Assembly (NCBI GenBank): GCA_016195985.1
Contig: JACPYP010000011.1
Location: forward strand, 558,001-622,000
Length of the DNA stretch: 64,000 nucleotides
Direction of reading: 5' to 3'
DNA from: Acidobacteriota bacterium
GTDB lineage: Bacteria; Acidobacteriota; Holophagae; Holophagales; Holophagaceae
Position numbers and translations under genes: made by a program. The notes under the pieces are model-generated. The model was not told the origin of the DNA and searched no databases. It was given only the letters and a program-made list of their open reading frames with translations. Shown here one piece after another: positions 34,754 through 44,419 of this stretch. Position 1 is the stretch's first letter. Each line of letters opens with the position of its first letter.

Positions 34754-36044
34754 AGCGCCGCGGGGGCGGCTCCTGCAGGTTGGCTAGGAATTCGTCGTTG
34801 GTTTTGGCTTTGCCGAGGCGGTCCACGAGCAGTTCCATGCTTTCGCTGGGGCCGCTGGCGGTGAGGATCTTGCGCAGCACCCAGATCTTGGCGAGCTTGG
34901 CAGGTTCGATGAGCAGGTCTTCCTTGCGGGTGCCGGATTTCTGGATGTCCATGGCCGGGAAGATGCGCTTGTCACTGAGCTTGCGATCCAGCACGATCTC
35001 GCTGTTGCCGGTGCCCTTGAACTCCTCGAAGATCACGTCATCCATGCGGCTGCCGGTTTCGATGAGGGCGGTGGCGATGATGGTGAGGCTACCGCCCGCT
35101 TCGATGTTGCGCGCGGCGCCGAAGAAACGCTTCGGCCTTTGCAGCGCATTGGAATCGACGCCGCCGGACAGCACCTTGCCGCTGGGCGGAACCACGGTGT
35201 TGTAGGCGCGCCCCAGCCGGGTGATGGAATCCAGGAGGATCACCACGTCCTTCTTGTGCTCCACCAGCCTCTTGGCCTTTTCGATGACCATCTCGGCCAC
35301 CTGGACGTGCCGGGTGGCGGGCTCGTCGAAGGTGCTCGACACCACTTCGCCCTTCACGCTGCGTTCCATATCCGTGACTTCTTCAGGGCGCTCGTCGATC
35401 AGCAACACGATGAGGAAGACTTCCGGATGGTTGGCCGTGATGGAGTTCGCGATGTTCTGCAGGAGCACAGTCTTGCCGGTGCGAGGCGGCGCCACGATGA
35501 GGGCGCGCTGCCCCTTGCCCAGCGGCGTCATCAGGTCCATGACGCGGGTGCTCAGCTCCTGAGTGTCCCGCTCCATGCGCAGGTGGTGCTTGGGATACAG
35601 GGGCACCAAATCGTCGAAGTGGGCGCGCTCCTTGGCCGTGGCGGGCGGATCGAAATTCACGGCGTCCACCCGCAGCATGGCGAAGAAATTCTCGTTTCCC
35701 TTGGGGGCCCGGATCATGCCGGAGAGCGTGTCGCCGGTGCGCAGGTTGAACTTGCGGATCTGGCTCGGCGAAATGTAGATGTCTTCGGGTCCCGCGAGGT
35801 AGTTCTGGTCGGGGCTCCGCAGAAAGCCGAAGCCTTCCGGAAGCACTTCCAGCACGCCTTCAGAGAAGAATTGTCCTTCGCGCTCTGCCTGTGCCTGCAG
35901 CACTCTGAAGGTCAGCTCCTGTTTCCGCATGCCGAGCGGATTCTCTATCGCGAGTTCCTTCGCCAATTCGGCGAGCCTCCCAATAGAGAATTCCTTGAGC
36001 TCTTGCAAGCTCAAAACGGTCTGAGACTGAGAAGGGGTGGCCAT
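34752..36044 (-). CDS. rho: transcription termination factor Rho
   Basis: Rho is the hexameric RNA helicase that ends transcription. The 430-residue protein has an N-terminal helical part and a cold-shock RNA-binding domain ([20 protein letters not shown]). The RecA core follows with Walker [25 protein letters not shown], the Q-loop [14 protein letters not shown], and the R-loop. The ATG at 36044 gives the usual family start. The final residues EPPPRR coincide with the start of a tandem DNA repeat, so the C-terminus may have been reshaped by it. Confidence 0.97.
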   Translation of the reverse strand: MATPSQSQTVLSLQELKEFSIGRLAELAKELAIENPLGMRKQELTFRVLQAQAEREGQFFSEGVLEVLPEGFGFLRSPDQNYLAGPEDIYISPSQIRKFNLRTGDTLSGMIRAPKGNENFFAMLRVDAVNFDPPATAKERAHFDDLVPLYPKHHLRMERDTQELSTRVMDLMTPLGKGQRALIVAPPRTGKTVLLQNIANSITANHPEVFLIVLLIDERPEEVTDMERSVKGEVVSSTFDEPATRHVQVAEMVIEKAKRLVEHKKDVVILLDSITRLGRAYNTVVPPSGKVLSGGVDSNALQRPKRFFGAARNIEAGGSLTIIATALIETGSRMDDVIFEEFKGTGNSEIVLDRKLSDKRIFPAMDIQKSGTRKEDLLIEPAKLAKIWVLRKILTASGPSESMELLVDRLGKAKTNDEFLANLQEPPPRR

Positions 36045-36101
36045 AGGTCACCTCAGGGGCAGGGCGAGTCAGGAGTGGCTCGGGGATTCAGAAAGGATAG
36101 G

Positions 36102-36944
36102 TCAGTTTGCCTTATCGGCCAAATCCTGGCTGGCTTCAGATGTGAATTCGCGCACCCGGGCCACGAACCGCTTGGGCGCCTCCACCGGGAAGGCGTGGCC
36201 GATGCCCTGGACCACTTCAAAGCGGCTGTGAGAAATCCGCCTCGCCGTTTCAAGACATTTCCAGGGGGGCGTCAGCAGATCCTCGGCGCCGCACAGAAGC
36301 AGCACGGGGGCCTTGATGCGACCCAACTGGTGGCGGATGTCCCAGCCTTTCGTGCCCCGGATCTGGTGGAGGTTCCCGTGCTGGGGACGGTCCGCGCCTG
36401 TCACCACCTGGTGGTAGGCGCGCAATACGCCATGCCGGGCCTCCAGGAAGGCATCGCCCCACAGGAAAGGCGCCACCGCATCGAACTGCATGAGGGGTCC
36501 TCCCAGTTCCAGGCAGTGGGCCCAGTGCTCGGCCTTGAGGTTCAGGGCGAAGTCGAAACAGGGCATGGCGCTGGTGAGCACGGCGCCCGCGAAGGCGTCC
36601 GGGCGGCCGCTCAGCAGCTCCAGGCTCATGGCGCTGCCGTTGGAAAGGCCCACGAGCCAGGGCCTGGCGACACCCAATATCTGGAACAACTCCCACGCCT
36701 CCTCGGCCAGAAGCGCTGTGGCGTAGGGCCCCTCCAGGGGCGCGTCCGAGCGGCCCTGGCCTCGGCTATCGAAGGTGAGGACGCGGAAACGGTCCGTGAG
36801 GCCGGGAAGGACGCCCGCCCACATGGTGGTGTCGGAGAGCAGCCCGTTGAGCAGCACCATCCAGGGCCCTCCGGGATTGCCCTGCACCCGGTAGTGCAGC
36901 TTCACGCCGGAAGCGAGCGTGGCGTAGGTGGGTTGGGCGCGCAT
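36102..36944 (-). CDS. alpha/beta-hydrolase
   Basis: The 280-residue protein is an alpha/beta-hydrolase fold enzyme. The oxyanion-region block WMVLLNGLLSDTTMWAG, the FDSRGQGRSD turn, the nucleophile elbow GLSNGSAM, the acid segment LLCGAEDLLTP and the late GIGHAFP histidine are all seen. It resembles 3-oxoadipate enol-lactonase and related esterases, but the substrate cannot be told. It ends one base before sixA in the same strand, so the two genes are probably co-transcribed. Confidence 0.85.
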   Translation of the reverse strand: MRAQPTYATLASGVKLHYRVQGNPGGPWMVLLNGLLSDTTMWAGVLPGLTDRFRVLTFDSRGQGRSDAPLEGPYATALLAEEAWELFQILGVARPWLVGLSNGSAMSLELLSGRPDAFAGAVLTSAMPCFDFALNLKAEHWAHCLELGGPLMQFDAVAPFLWGDAFLEARHGVLRAYHQVVTGADRPQHGNLHQIRGTKGWDIRHQLGRIKAPVLLLCGAEDLLTPPWKCLETARRISHSRFEVVQGIGHAFPVEAPKRFVARVREFTSEASQDLADKAN

Positions 36945-36945
36945 G

Positions 36946-37422
36946 TCAGGCCCTCAGATCCGAAGGCCGGTACTGCCGCTCGAAGCGCCAGCCCTTTCCG
37001 TCCCAGCGGATCACCGTGCAGCTGGCCTTCTTCACATCCATGTCCCGGCCTGTGAGGTGGCAGATCAGGTCGCTGAGGAAGGGCTGGTGGCTGACGATGG
37101 CCAGAACCTCACCGGCTCCCGCTTCAGCCACGAGGCCGCGCAGCCAAAGGTCCGCCTGGGGCGCATGGCCTCCGGGCACCAGTTCCAGGCTGGGTTCCAT
37201 GGGGAAGGCGCCTGCCGCCTCCTGCAGGCAAGTCATGGTTTCAGCGGCGCGCCGGTAGGGGCTGCTGTAGCCGCGCGTGGGCGCCCAGCCCATCGCCACC
37301 AGTCCCTTCATGGCCGCCCGCGTCCGGATCCAGCCTTCTTCCGTGAGGGCGCGGTCCATGTCCTTCTGGCCGGGTCTGGGATCCTCGGCGATGCCATGGC
37401 GGATGAGGAGCAGCGTTGTCAT
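36946..37422 (-). CDS. sixA: SixA-like phosphohistidine phosphatase
   Basis: A 158-residue histidine phosphatase with the RHG motif at residues 8-10 (LLLIRHGIAEDPRPGQKDMD), SSPYRRAAET, and the second catalytic histidine in IVSHQPFLSDL. This is the short SixA type, which removes phosphate from histidines of phosphotransfer proteins such as NPr. The partner is unknown. It lies one base upstream of the hydrolase stop. Confidence 0.9.
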   Translation of the reverse strand: MTTLLLIRHGIAEDPRPGQKDMDRALTEEGWIRTRAAMKGLVAMGWAPTRGYSSPYRRAAETMTCLQEAAGAFPMEPSLELVPGGHAPQADLWLRGLVAEAGAGEVLAIVSHQPFLSDLICHLTGRDMDVKKASCTVIRWDGKGWRFERQYRPSDLRA

Positions 37423-37480
37423 GCCTCGATGTTACCCCTGGCGGAATGAAACCGGCATGCAACGGCCTCAGCAATTTCCC

Positions 37481-37509
37481 TTGTATTTCAAGGACTTCCG
37501 CGCGATACT
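37481..37509 (+). promoter_or_regulatory. sigma70-like promoter of the helicase gene
   Basis: TTGTAT and GATACT are separated by 17 bases, leaving a leader of about 80 bases before the GTG start. Confidence 0.4.
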
Positions 37510-37598
37510 ATGCGTTTGGGCCCTTCCCGGCTGGCGCTGTTCGCCACATCGAGACGCCGCTTCGGCACACTCGCGCAGGGACAGCCCCGGGAGACACA

Positions 37599-39293
37599 GT
37601 GAGTAATACGACCTTCGCAGCCCTCGGCTGCAGCGAAGCCTTGCTGGCCGCCCTGGCCAAGCGCGGCTTCGAATCCCCCATGCCCGTCCAGGAACAGACC
37701 TTCAGGCCCGGTCTCGAAGGACGCGATCTGCTGGTGCAAAGCCGCACGGGCTCAGGAAAGACACTGGCCTTCGGCCTGCCCCTGCTGCACCGCTTGTCGG
37801 AGGAACGCCATCCCCAGGCCCTGATCCTGGCCCCGACGCGGGAGCTGGCGCAGCAGGTGGGCGCGGAGCTGCACAGCCTCGTTCCCAAGCTGCCCATCGC
37901 CTCGCTGGTGGGCGGCGTGGCCTATCCACCCCAGATCCGCTCGCTGCAGATGGGCTCGCCCGTGGTGGTGGGCACGCCCGGCCGCATCATGGACCACCTG
38001 GAGCGGGGCACGCTGGATCTCGGCAAGGTGAGCATGATCGTCCTCGACGAATGCGACGAGATGCTCAACATGGGCTTTCTCGAAGATGTGGAGAAGATCC
38101 TCTCCAAGGTGCCCGCGGGGCCGCAGACCTACCTGTTCTCGGCCACCCTGCCCGCCCCCATCGCCAAGCTGGCCAAGCGCTTCCTCAAGAACCCCGTCCA
38201 GATTTCGCTGGCGGAGGCCGGCGAGCAGGCCGTGCACGCCGACATCGCCCACACGCCCGTGCTGGTGCCCGACCATCAGCAGGTGCGGGCGCTTGTGAAC
38301 ATCCTCCTGAGGGATCAGCCCAGCTCCGCCCTTATCTTCACCAAGACCAAGGCCCAGACCGAGGAAGTGGCTGAGGAGCTCACGGTGTCCGGCCTGCCCG
38401 CGGCCTTCCTGCACGGCGACCTGGCCCAGGCCACCCGCACCCGCATCCTCGGGCAGTTCAAGGAAGGCAAGCTGCGCTACCTGGTGGCCACGGATGTCGC
38501 CGCCCGGGGCCTCGACATCAGCGGGCTGCCCCTCGTCGTCCACATGGGCATTCCCACCCAGCTGGAAAGCTACATCCACCGCAGCGGCCGCACCGGGCGT
38601 GCAGGCGCCAAGGGCAGCAGCATGGCCCTCGTCGGCTGGAAGGAAAGCCGCATCCTGCTGGCCTGGAGCCGCCGCGGCGGCCTCAAGCTCGAGTGGCGCT
38701 CCGTGCCCACCCCGGCCGAAATCCGCGAGACCCAGTCAGCCAAGCTGCTGGAAAGCATCCAGGGCGGGGCCAGCGCGGCCCTCATTGGCCAGGCCACCCA
38801 GATGCTGGCCGGCGCCGACCCGGTGCGCCTGGTGGCCGGCCTGCTGGGCCTGGTCCAGGCGGATCAGGTCTCCGGATTCGACCTGCCCAACGAGCCGGAG
38901 AAGAAATCCAAACCCCGCTTCGATTCTCCTCGCGAGCGCAAGGAAGGCGGGCCCCGCCCCCAGCGCAGTTATGCTGAACGCGCTGCCGCGCGAGGGGCTG
39001 AACGCGCCGCCCCACGAGGGGCTGAACGCGCCGCCCCACGAGGGGCAGATCGTCCCGATTCCGCCTTCTCCAAAACCCGTCCCGACGGCAGCTTCAAGCC
39101 CCGGAGCGAATTCGAGGACCGGCCCCGGCCCTACGCCAAGCCGCGCCCTGACAGCGCCGAACGGCCCCGCAAGACCTGGGAGGACCGCCCCGCCAAGCCC
39201 GAAGCGAAGGACACGCCGCGCCCCTGGAAACCCGGCAAACCCGCGGGCAAACAGGCCGACGAGCGCCCTGCGAGGACCTGGAAGAAGAAGTAG
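37599..39293 (+). CDS. DEAD-box-type RNA helicase (DECD variant)
   Basis: The 564-residue protein is a superfamily 2 RNA helicase. Motif I is SRTGSGKT, Ia PTRELA, Ib GTPGRI, motif II reads DECD in place of DEAD (VLDECDEMLNMGF), motif III SAT, V ATDVAARGLD and VI HRSGRTGR. It resembles the CshA/DbpA group. The C-terminal 120 residues are basic and low complexity, with a repeated AERAAPRG unit, fitting an RNA-binding tail. The GTG at 37599 is chosen because GGGAG precedes it; longer upstream frames lack a ribosome site. Confidence 0.93.
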   Translation: MSNTTFAALGCSEALLAALAKRGFESPMPVQEQTFRPGLEGRDLLVQSRTGSGKTLAFGLPLLHRLSEERHPQALILAPTRELAQQVGAELHSLVPKLPIASLVGGVAYPPQIRSLQMGSPVVVGTPGRIMDHLERGTLDLGKVSMIVLDECDEMLNMGFLEDVEKILSKVPAGPQTYLFSATLPAPIAKLAKRFLKNPVQISLAEAGEQAVHADIAHTPVLVPDHQQVRALVNILLRDQPSSALIFTKTKAQTEEVAEELTVSGLPAAFLHGDLAQATRTRILGQFKEGKLRYLVATDVAARGLDISGLPLVVHMGIPTQLESYIHRSGRTGRAGAKGSSMALVGWKESRILLAWSRRGGLKLEWRSVPTPAEIRETQSAKLLESIQGGASAALIGQATQMLAGADPVRLVAGLLGLVQADQVSGFDLPNEPEKKSKPRFDSPRERKEGGPRPQRSYAERAAARGAERAAPRGAERAAPRGADRPDSAFSKTRPDGSFKPRSEFEDRPRPYAKPRPDSAERPRKTWEDRPAKPEAKDTPRPWKPGKPAGKQADERPARTWKKK

Positions 39294-39307
39294 CGCAGCT
39301 TTCCGCC

Positions 39308-39347
39308 TCCAAAGCGAAGGGCGCCCCTGGGCGCCCTTCGCTTTGGA
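39308..39347. terminator. perfect 19-bp bidirectional terminator
   Basis: TCCAAAGCGAAGGGCGCCC pairs with its exact complement across a two-base loop, between the convergent helicase and penicillin-binding-protein genes. Confidence 0.85.
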
Positions 39348-39380
39348 GCAATCAATCATCAACGCCAGCTGCAAAGCCGT

Positions 39381-41876
39381 TCAGGCATTCGGATCCGTGG
39401 CATTCAGGTCCACGGGCTTGGGCTCTTCCACCTGCTTGGGCCGGCCCCACACCTTGTTCTCCACGGGCTGGCCGGCGGCCTTGTCCCGGGCCTCTTTCAC
39501 CTTCTGGATGGCCTCGGCGTCGCTGCCTGACTTGGGCACCGTGCCGGGTTTGAAGGCGAGGTGCAGAACCCGGTCCGCTGTGGCGGAGGTGGCCAGCAGT
39601 CCGGTGTAGCGGTCGATGTCCGCCCATTCCATGCCCTCCGGCGCCTTGAACTCCTCCTTCTCTCCAGTGGTGGGCAGGGCCACCTTCATGAAATCGATCC
39701 AGATGGGAAGGGCCACCTTGGCGCCATCGGCGCCGCGGAAGATGGTCTTCTTCTCGTCGAGCCCCACCCACACGCCGCAGACCACCTTGGTGGAGAAGCC
39801 GATGAACCAGCCATCGGTGTGATCGTCGGTGGTGCCTGTCTTGCCTGCGATAGGCCACTGCAGTTCCGCGCCGGCCCTGGCGCCGGTCCCCGCGTAGGCG
39901 ACTCCCTGCAGGCACTGGATGAGCTGGTAGTTGCTCATGGGATCCAGCACCTGCTCCGTGGCAGCGCCGCCGTGGCTCTCCAGCACGCGGCCATTGCGGT
40001 CCGCCACCTTCTTGATGAAGAAAGGCACGGGCGCCTGCAGCCCGCCATTGGCGATGGTGGCGTAGCCCCGGACCATTTCCCGCAGCGTGAAATCGCCGGA
40101 TCCCAAGGCCATGCTTGGATAGGGCGGAATGCTGCCCGTGATGCCGCACTTCCGGGCGAAGTCGATGACGTTCAGCACGCCGGTTTCCTCGAGGGTGCGC
40201 ACCGCGGGCACGTTGCGGGAATCGCGCAGCGCCTCCCAGATGGGGATGGGACCCCAGAAATCCCGCTCGTAGTTCTTGGGCTCGTAAGGCTTCACGCCGG
40301 CCCTCAACGGTTTGAAATCCATGGTGCCGTCTGGATGGGCGACGGTCATGTAGTCCACGGTGTCCAGGAAACGGGTGGGCACGTCCTCGACCATGGTCGC
40401 GGGCGTCTTCCCGGCGGTGAAGGCCGCGCCGTAGACGAAGGCCTTCATCGTCGACCCCACCTGGCGCAGGGCCTGGGTGGCGCGGTTGAACTTCGAGCGG
40501 TTGAAATCGTAGCCGCCCACCATGGCGCGGATCTCGCCCGACCGGGGGTCCACGGCCATCAGGGCCCCTTCCACGGAAGGATCCTGGTCGAGCTCGAGGG
40601 TTTTCGGCGTGCCGTCGTCGGTCGTCTTCACGCTGAACAACGGCGCCGCGCCCCGGGGCAGCAGCTTCTGGATGTCCTTCCCGGCCCAGCCGAAGGCGCT
40701 CTCGGGCACGTCCAGCTGGACCTTGCCGATGCGCACTTGGGCCTTGCCGCCCTTCCATCCGAGGATCACGCCCCGCACGGAATCGCCCGTCTCGAAATAG
40801 CGCTTCCAGCCGTTGAGCTGGGTGGTTTCGGGATCGCTGACGAACTGCACCGCATCCTTGCGGAAGCCCCGGCGGCGGTCGACGGCTTTCACGCCGTTGC
40901 GCACCGCTTCGTTGGCGGCTTCCTGCCAGTAACTGTCCACGGTGGTGGTCACTTCGAGTCCGCCGTTCAGCACCTGCTCGCGGCCATACTTCTCGTAGAG
41001 GTACTTCCGCACCTCTTCCACGACGTAGGGCGCCACGGCTTCTTCTTGGGCGTTCTCCCGGGCCAGGCGGATGGGTTTCTCCACAAGCAGGCTGGCCTCG
41101 GCAGCCTTGAGATAGCCCTCTTTCACCATGCGGATGAGCACGTGGTTGCGCCGCGCCTTGGCCGCGGCCCGGGCCTTGGGATCGGGATTGTAGGGGTTGT
41201 ACCAGTTGGGATTCTGCACGAGGCCCGCCAGCATCGCGCATTCCTCCGTGTTGAGCTGGGGAGCGCTCTTGCCGAAGTAGAACTCCGCCGCGGCCTCGAT
41301 GCCGTAGCGGCCGCCGCCGAAATACACCTCGTTGGCATACATCTCGATGATCTGCTTCTTGGAGTAGGCCTTCTCGATCTTGCGGGCGAGGATGATCTCC
41401 TTCAGCTTGCGGTCGAGACGCTTCTGCCGCTTGGCCGTGACGGTCCGGATGAGCTGCATCGTAAGGGTGGAAAAGCCTTCGCGCCGGCGGCCGAAGCTCG
41501 TCACCAGGTTCTTCACCGACCGCAGGGCGCCCCAGGCCGAAACCCCGCCGTGCTCCCAGAAATCCGCATCTTCCGTGGCCACCAGCCCGTTGATGTAGGC
41601 CTTGGGGATGTCGCCGTAGGGGATCACCACCCGGTGCTCCTCCGCGAAGATGCCGATGACGTTGCCGTTCTGATCCAGCACCTTGGTGATGGTTTTGGGC
41701 ACCCGCATGGCGAACAGGGTGAGGAAGCTGTCTGCGTCCCGCGACAGCACCGACCAGGACACGGCGAGGGTGGCGCCCCCCAGGACCACCAGGGCCAGAA
41801 GGCCCCATGCGGCGCGGCGGAACCAGCTGCGGCGGAACCAACTGCGGGTGGGTGAGGAAGCCGTCTTGGAAGCCAT
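39381..41876 (-). CDS. mrcA: class A penicillin-binding protein (PBP1A)
   Basis: The 831-residue protein polymerises and cross-links peptidoglycan. After one membrane helix (residues 22-44) comes the GT51 glycosyltransferase domain with ATEDADFWEHGG, FSTLTMQLIRT and RKLKEIILARKIEKAYSK, then an insert and the transpeptidase domain with the catalytic SxxK in GSTMKAFVYG, SRN, and KTG in GKTGTTDDHTDGW. The N-terminal RRSWFRRSWFRR has a small internal duplication. ATG at 41876. It is divergent from nadK, separated by 94 bp. Confidence 0.95.
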   Translation of the reverse strand: MASKTASSPTRSWFRRSWFRRAAWGLLALVVLGGATLAVSWSVLSRDADSFLTLFAMRVPKTITKVLDQNGNVIGIFAEEHRVVIPYGDIPKAYINGLVATEDADFWEHGGVSAWGALRSVKNLVTSFGRRREGFSTLTMQLIRTVTAKRQKRLDRKLKEIILARKIEKAYSKKQIIEMYANEVYFGGGRYGIEAAAEFYFGKSAPQLNTEECAMLAGLVQNPNWYNPYNPDPKARAAAKARRNHVLIRMVKEGYLKAAEASLLVEKPIRLARENAQEEAVAPYVVEEVRKYLYEKYGREQVLNGGLEVTTTVDSYWQEAANEAVRNGVKAVDRRRGFRKDAVQFVSDPETTQLNGWKRYFETGDSVRGVILGWKGGKAQVRIGKVQLDVPESAFGWAGKDIQKLLPRGAAPLFSVKTTDDGTPKTLELDQDPSVEGALMAVDPRSGEIRAMVGGYDFNRSKFNRATQALRQVGSTMKAFVYGAAFTAGKTPATMVEDVPTRFLDTVDYMTVAHPDGTMDFKPLRAGVKPYEPKNYERDFWGPIPIWEALRDSRNVPAVRTLEETGVLNVIDFARKCGITGSIPPYPSMALGSGDFTLREMVRGYATIANGGLQAPVPFFIKKVADRNGRVLESHGGAATEQVLDPMSNYQLIQCLQGVAYAGTGARAGAELQWPIAGKTGTTDDHTDGWFIGFSTKVVCGVWVGLDEKKTIFRGADGAKVALPIWIDFMKVALPTTGEKEEFKAPEGMEWADIDRYTGLLATSATADRVLHLAFKPGTVPKSGSDAEAIQKVKEARDKAAGQPVENKVWGRPKQVEEPKPVDLNATDPNA

Positions 41877-41970
41877 GGTCCTAGGATAAGCGGTCAGCCC
41901 CGGACAACCCTTCCCGAAAATCAGAGGCGCCCGCTGCCGGTCCATGGGCCGGTGGCTGTAGAGTGGTGCC

Positions 41971-42849
41971 ATGCCCCAGCGATTGATTCTCGTGGCCAAG
42001 GTCAAATCCCCGCACCTGGGTTCCACCCTGCGGGAAGTCGTGCCCCTGTTCCTGGACCGCGGCTGGACCGTCACCGGAGAACCGGTCCTGGAAGAGGCCT
42101 GGCGGATGGCCCGGCTGGATCCCTCGCGGCTGAATCCCGATCCAGACCTGGGCATGTCCGAGGACCGGGCCGATCTCTGTCTGGTGCTGGGCGGCGACGG
42201 CACCCTGCTCTATGCCGCCCGCCGGGTGGGCCAGCGCGGGACGCCCATCCTCGGCATCAACCTGGGCTCCCTGGGCTTCCTCACGGCCCACCCGGTCTCC
42301 GGCGCCCGCCTGGCCGTGGAGGCCTTCCTGGCGGGAACCCTCGTGCCGGATGCGCGGCCCTTGCTCGAGGTGGAACTGTGGCGCCAGGGCCTGCTGCTCG
42401 CCCGCCAGAACGTGCTCAACGACGCGGTCCTGGCCAAGGGCGCCCTGGCCCGCATCATGGACATGCGGCTGTCCATCGGCGATCAGCAGGCCGGCCCCAT
42501 CAAGGCGGACGGGCTCATCGTCTCCACGCCCACCGGCTCCACGGCCTACGCTCTGTCCGCGGGCGGGCCCATCATGCATCCCAGCCTGGAGGCCTTCGTC
42601 ATCGCCCCCATCTGTCCGCATACGCTCACCCTGCGCCCATCGGTCGTCCCCTCGGCCATGCCCGTCACCATCACCCTCATGGATGCGGAAGACGCCCACC
42701 TGACGCTGGATGGCCAGGTGGGCCACCGCGTGGTCCCCGGCGACGAGGTGAAGCTGCGGCAGGCGCAGACCCGCATCACACTGCTTCAGAGGCCGGGTCT
42801 GGATTTCTTCGCGCTGCTGCAGCAGAAGCTGCACTGGGGTGACCGCTGA
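41971..42849 (+). CDS. nadK: NAD kinase
   Basis: NadK phosphorylates NAD to NADP. The 292-residue protein has the diacylglycerol-kinase-like motifs VLGGDGTLLYAAR (GGDG) near residue 74, GINLGSLGFL, NDAVLAKGALA, and the substrate-binding TPTGSTAYALSAGGPI. Start ATG at 41971. A 169-bp gap before the oxidoreductase operon includes no recognised element. Confidence 0.95.
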   Translation: MPQRLILVAKVKSPHLGSTLREVVPLFLDRGWTVTGEPVLEEAWRMARLDPSRLNPDPDLGMSEDRADLCLVLGGDGTLLYAARRVGQRGTPILGINLGSLGFLTAHPVSGARLAVEAFLAGTLVPDARPLLEVELWRQGLLLARQNVLNDAVLAKGALARIMDMRLSIGDQQAGPIKADGLIVSTPTGSTAYALSAGGPIMHPSLEAFVIAPICPHTLTLRPSVVPSAMPVTITLMDAEDAHLTLDGQVGHRVVPGDEVKLRQAQTRITLLQRPGLDFFALLQQKLHWGDR

Positions 42850-43018
42850 AGGCCTGAAAGCGCGAAACCCGCCGGATGACAGACTGCCCATCCCGCAGAC
42901 CATTCCAGACCTATTGGTCGGCGGCGGTCTGCGCCAATCCCCGCTTGTGACCCCAGGCACATGGGGCCAGGGCGACACTTCAGCGCAAGTAGGACTTGTG
43001 TCCCTTCATGGAGGCCCC

Positions 43019-44419
43019 ATGGCCCTCAAAGAACGACCGAAACCGTTTTTGCTGCCGGATTACTGCAAGGGCTGCGGCCGGTGCCTGGATGCCTGCGCCA
43101 AGGACTGCATCACGCTCAGCGATCAGATCAACCCCACCACGGGTCTGGTTCCCGTGGAGCTGGATCTAGCCAACTGCAATGCCTGCGGCATGTGCATGGA
43201 CGCCTGCCCCGAGCCCTACGGCCTGCGCCCCGCCCACGAAGGCGAGATCCAGGACTTCGAGCTGGAGGATCCCGCCAAGCTCTTCGGCGTCAAGCCCAGC
43301 GACGCGCCGGAGCCCACGGACATCCCCAATGAGACCCTGCCCCTGCCCCGCACGGAGCCCCTGGTCATCAAGGGCACCTACGCCTCGGCCGTGGGCGCCA
43401 TCCTGGCCGGCTGCCGCCACGTCTACGGCTACCCCATCACGCCTTCCACCGAAGGCGCCGAGCTCATGGCCAAGTTCCTGCCCAAGCTCGACGGCACCTT
43501 CATCCAGGCCGTGAGCGAAGTGGCCGCCGTGAACATGATGTACGGCACCGCCGGCGCGGGCCTGCCCACCATGACCTTCACGTCGTCGCCGGGCTTCAGC
43601 CTCATGCTGGAAGGCGTCTCCTACATGATCGGCGCCGAGCTACCCGGTGTGTTCGTGGACGTCATGCGCGGCGGGCCGGGCCTCGGCAACATCGCCCCCG
43701 AACAGTCCGACATCAAGCTGGCCTGCCACGGCCTCGGCCATGGCAACACCCAGGCCATCACCCTGGCGCCCTCCACGCCCCAGGAAATGCTGGATCTCAC
43801 CATCCTGGCCTTCGAACTGACCTTCAAGTACCGCAGCCCCGTGATCCTGCTGGGCGACGGCTACCTGGGCCAGATGACCGGCAAGGTGCAGCTTCCCGAG
43901 ACCATGATCAAGCCCGGCATTCCCAAGTGGGCGGTCTACGGCGACGCCATGCACCGCAAGAACCTCATCTCCTCGATCTTCCTCACTGAGACCGAACTCG
44001 AGGCCCACAACATCCACCTGAACGCCAAGTACGAAGCCATGCAGGTCGAAGTCCGTTCCGAAACCTTCCTGTGCGACGACGCCGAGGTGGTGCTCATCGC
44101 CTGCAACACGCCCGCCCGCACCGCCAAGGGCGCCGTGCAGGCGCTGCGCAACCAGGGCATCAAGGCCGGCCTCTTCCGGCCCATCACCCTCTGGCCCTTC
44201 CCCGTGGAAGCGCTCAAGAAGGCCATCAAGACCGCCAAGCGCATCGTGGTGGTCGAAGCCAGCGCCGGACAGCTGGAGGATGAAGTCCGCCTCGCCCTCA
44301 GCAAGGCCGGTGTCTACCAGTTCCCCGAACTCGAAAACGTTCGCCGCATGGGCGGCGTGCTGCCCCAGCAGACGGAAATCATGACCCGGGTCCTGGGCCA
44401 GAAGGAGGTGATGGCATGA
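43019..44419 (+). CDS. vorB: 2-oxoacid:ferredoxin oxidoreductase, fused ferredoxin and alpha subunit
   Basis: The 466-residue protein begins with a dicluster ferredoxin domain (CKGCGRCLDAC near residue 15 and CNACGMCMDAC near residue 53) fused to the alpha (pyrimidine-binding) subunit: YGYPITPSTEGAELMAK, TSSPGFSLMLEG, RGGPGLGNIAPEQSD. This resembles VorB/KorA-type enzymes, which oxidise branched-chain 2-oxoacids or 2-oxoglutarate to acyl-CoA and reduce ferredoxin. The substrate cannot be told apart from sequence alone. GGAGG lies four bases before the ATG. The stop overlaps the next gene as ATGA. Confidence 0.92.
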   Translation: MALKERPKPFLLPDYCKGCGRCLDACAKDCITLSDQINPTTGLVPVELDLANCNACGMCMDACPEPYGLRPAHEGEIQDFELEDPAKLFGVKPSDAPEPTDIPNETLPLPRTEPLVIKGTYASAVGAILAGCRHVYGYPITPSTEGAELMAKFLPKLDGTFIQAVSEVAAVNMMYGTAGAGLPTMTFTSSPGFSLMLEGVSYMIGAELPGVFVDVMRGGPGLGNIAPEQSDIKLACHGLGHGNTQAITLAPSTPQEMLDLTILAFELTFKYRSPVILLGDGYLGQMTGKVQLPETMIKPGIPKWAVYGDAMHRKNLISSIFLTETELEAHNIHLNAKYEAMQVEVRSETFLCDDAEVVLIACNTPARTAKGAVQALRNQGIKAGLFRPITLWPFPVEALKKAIKTAKRIVVVEASAGQLEDEVRLALSKAGVYQFPELENVRRMGGVLPQQTEIMTRVLGQKEVMA

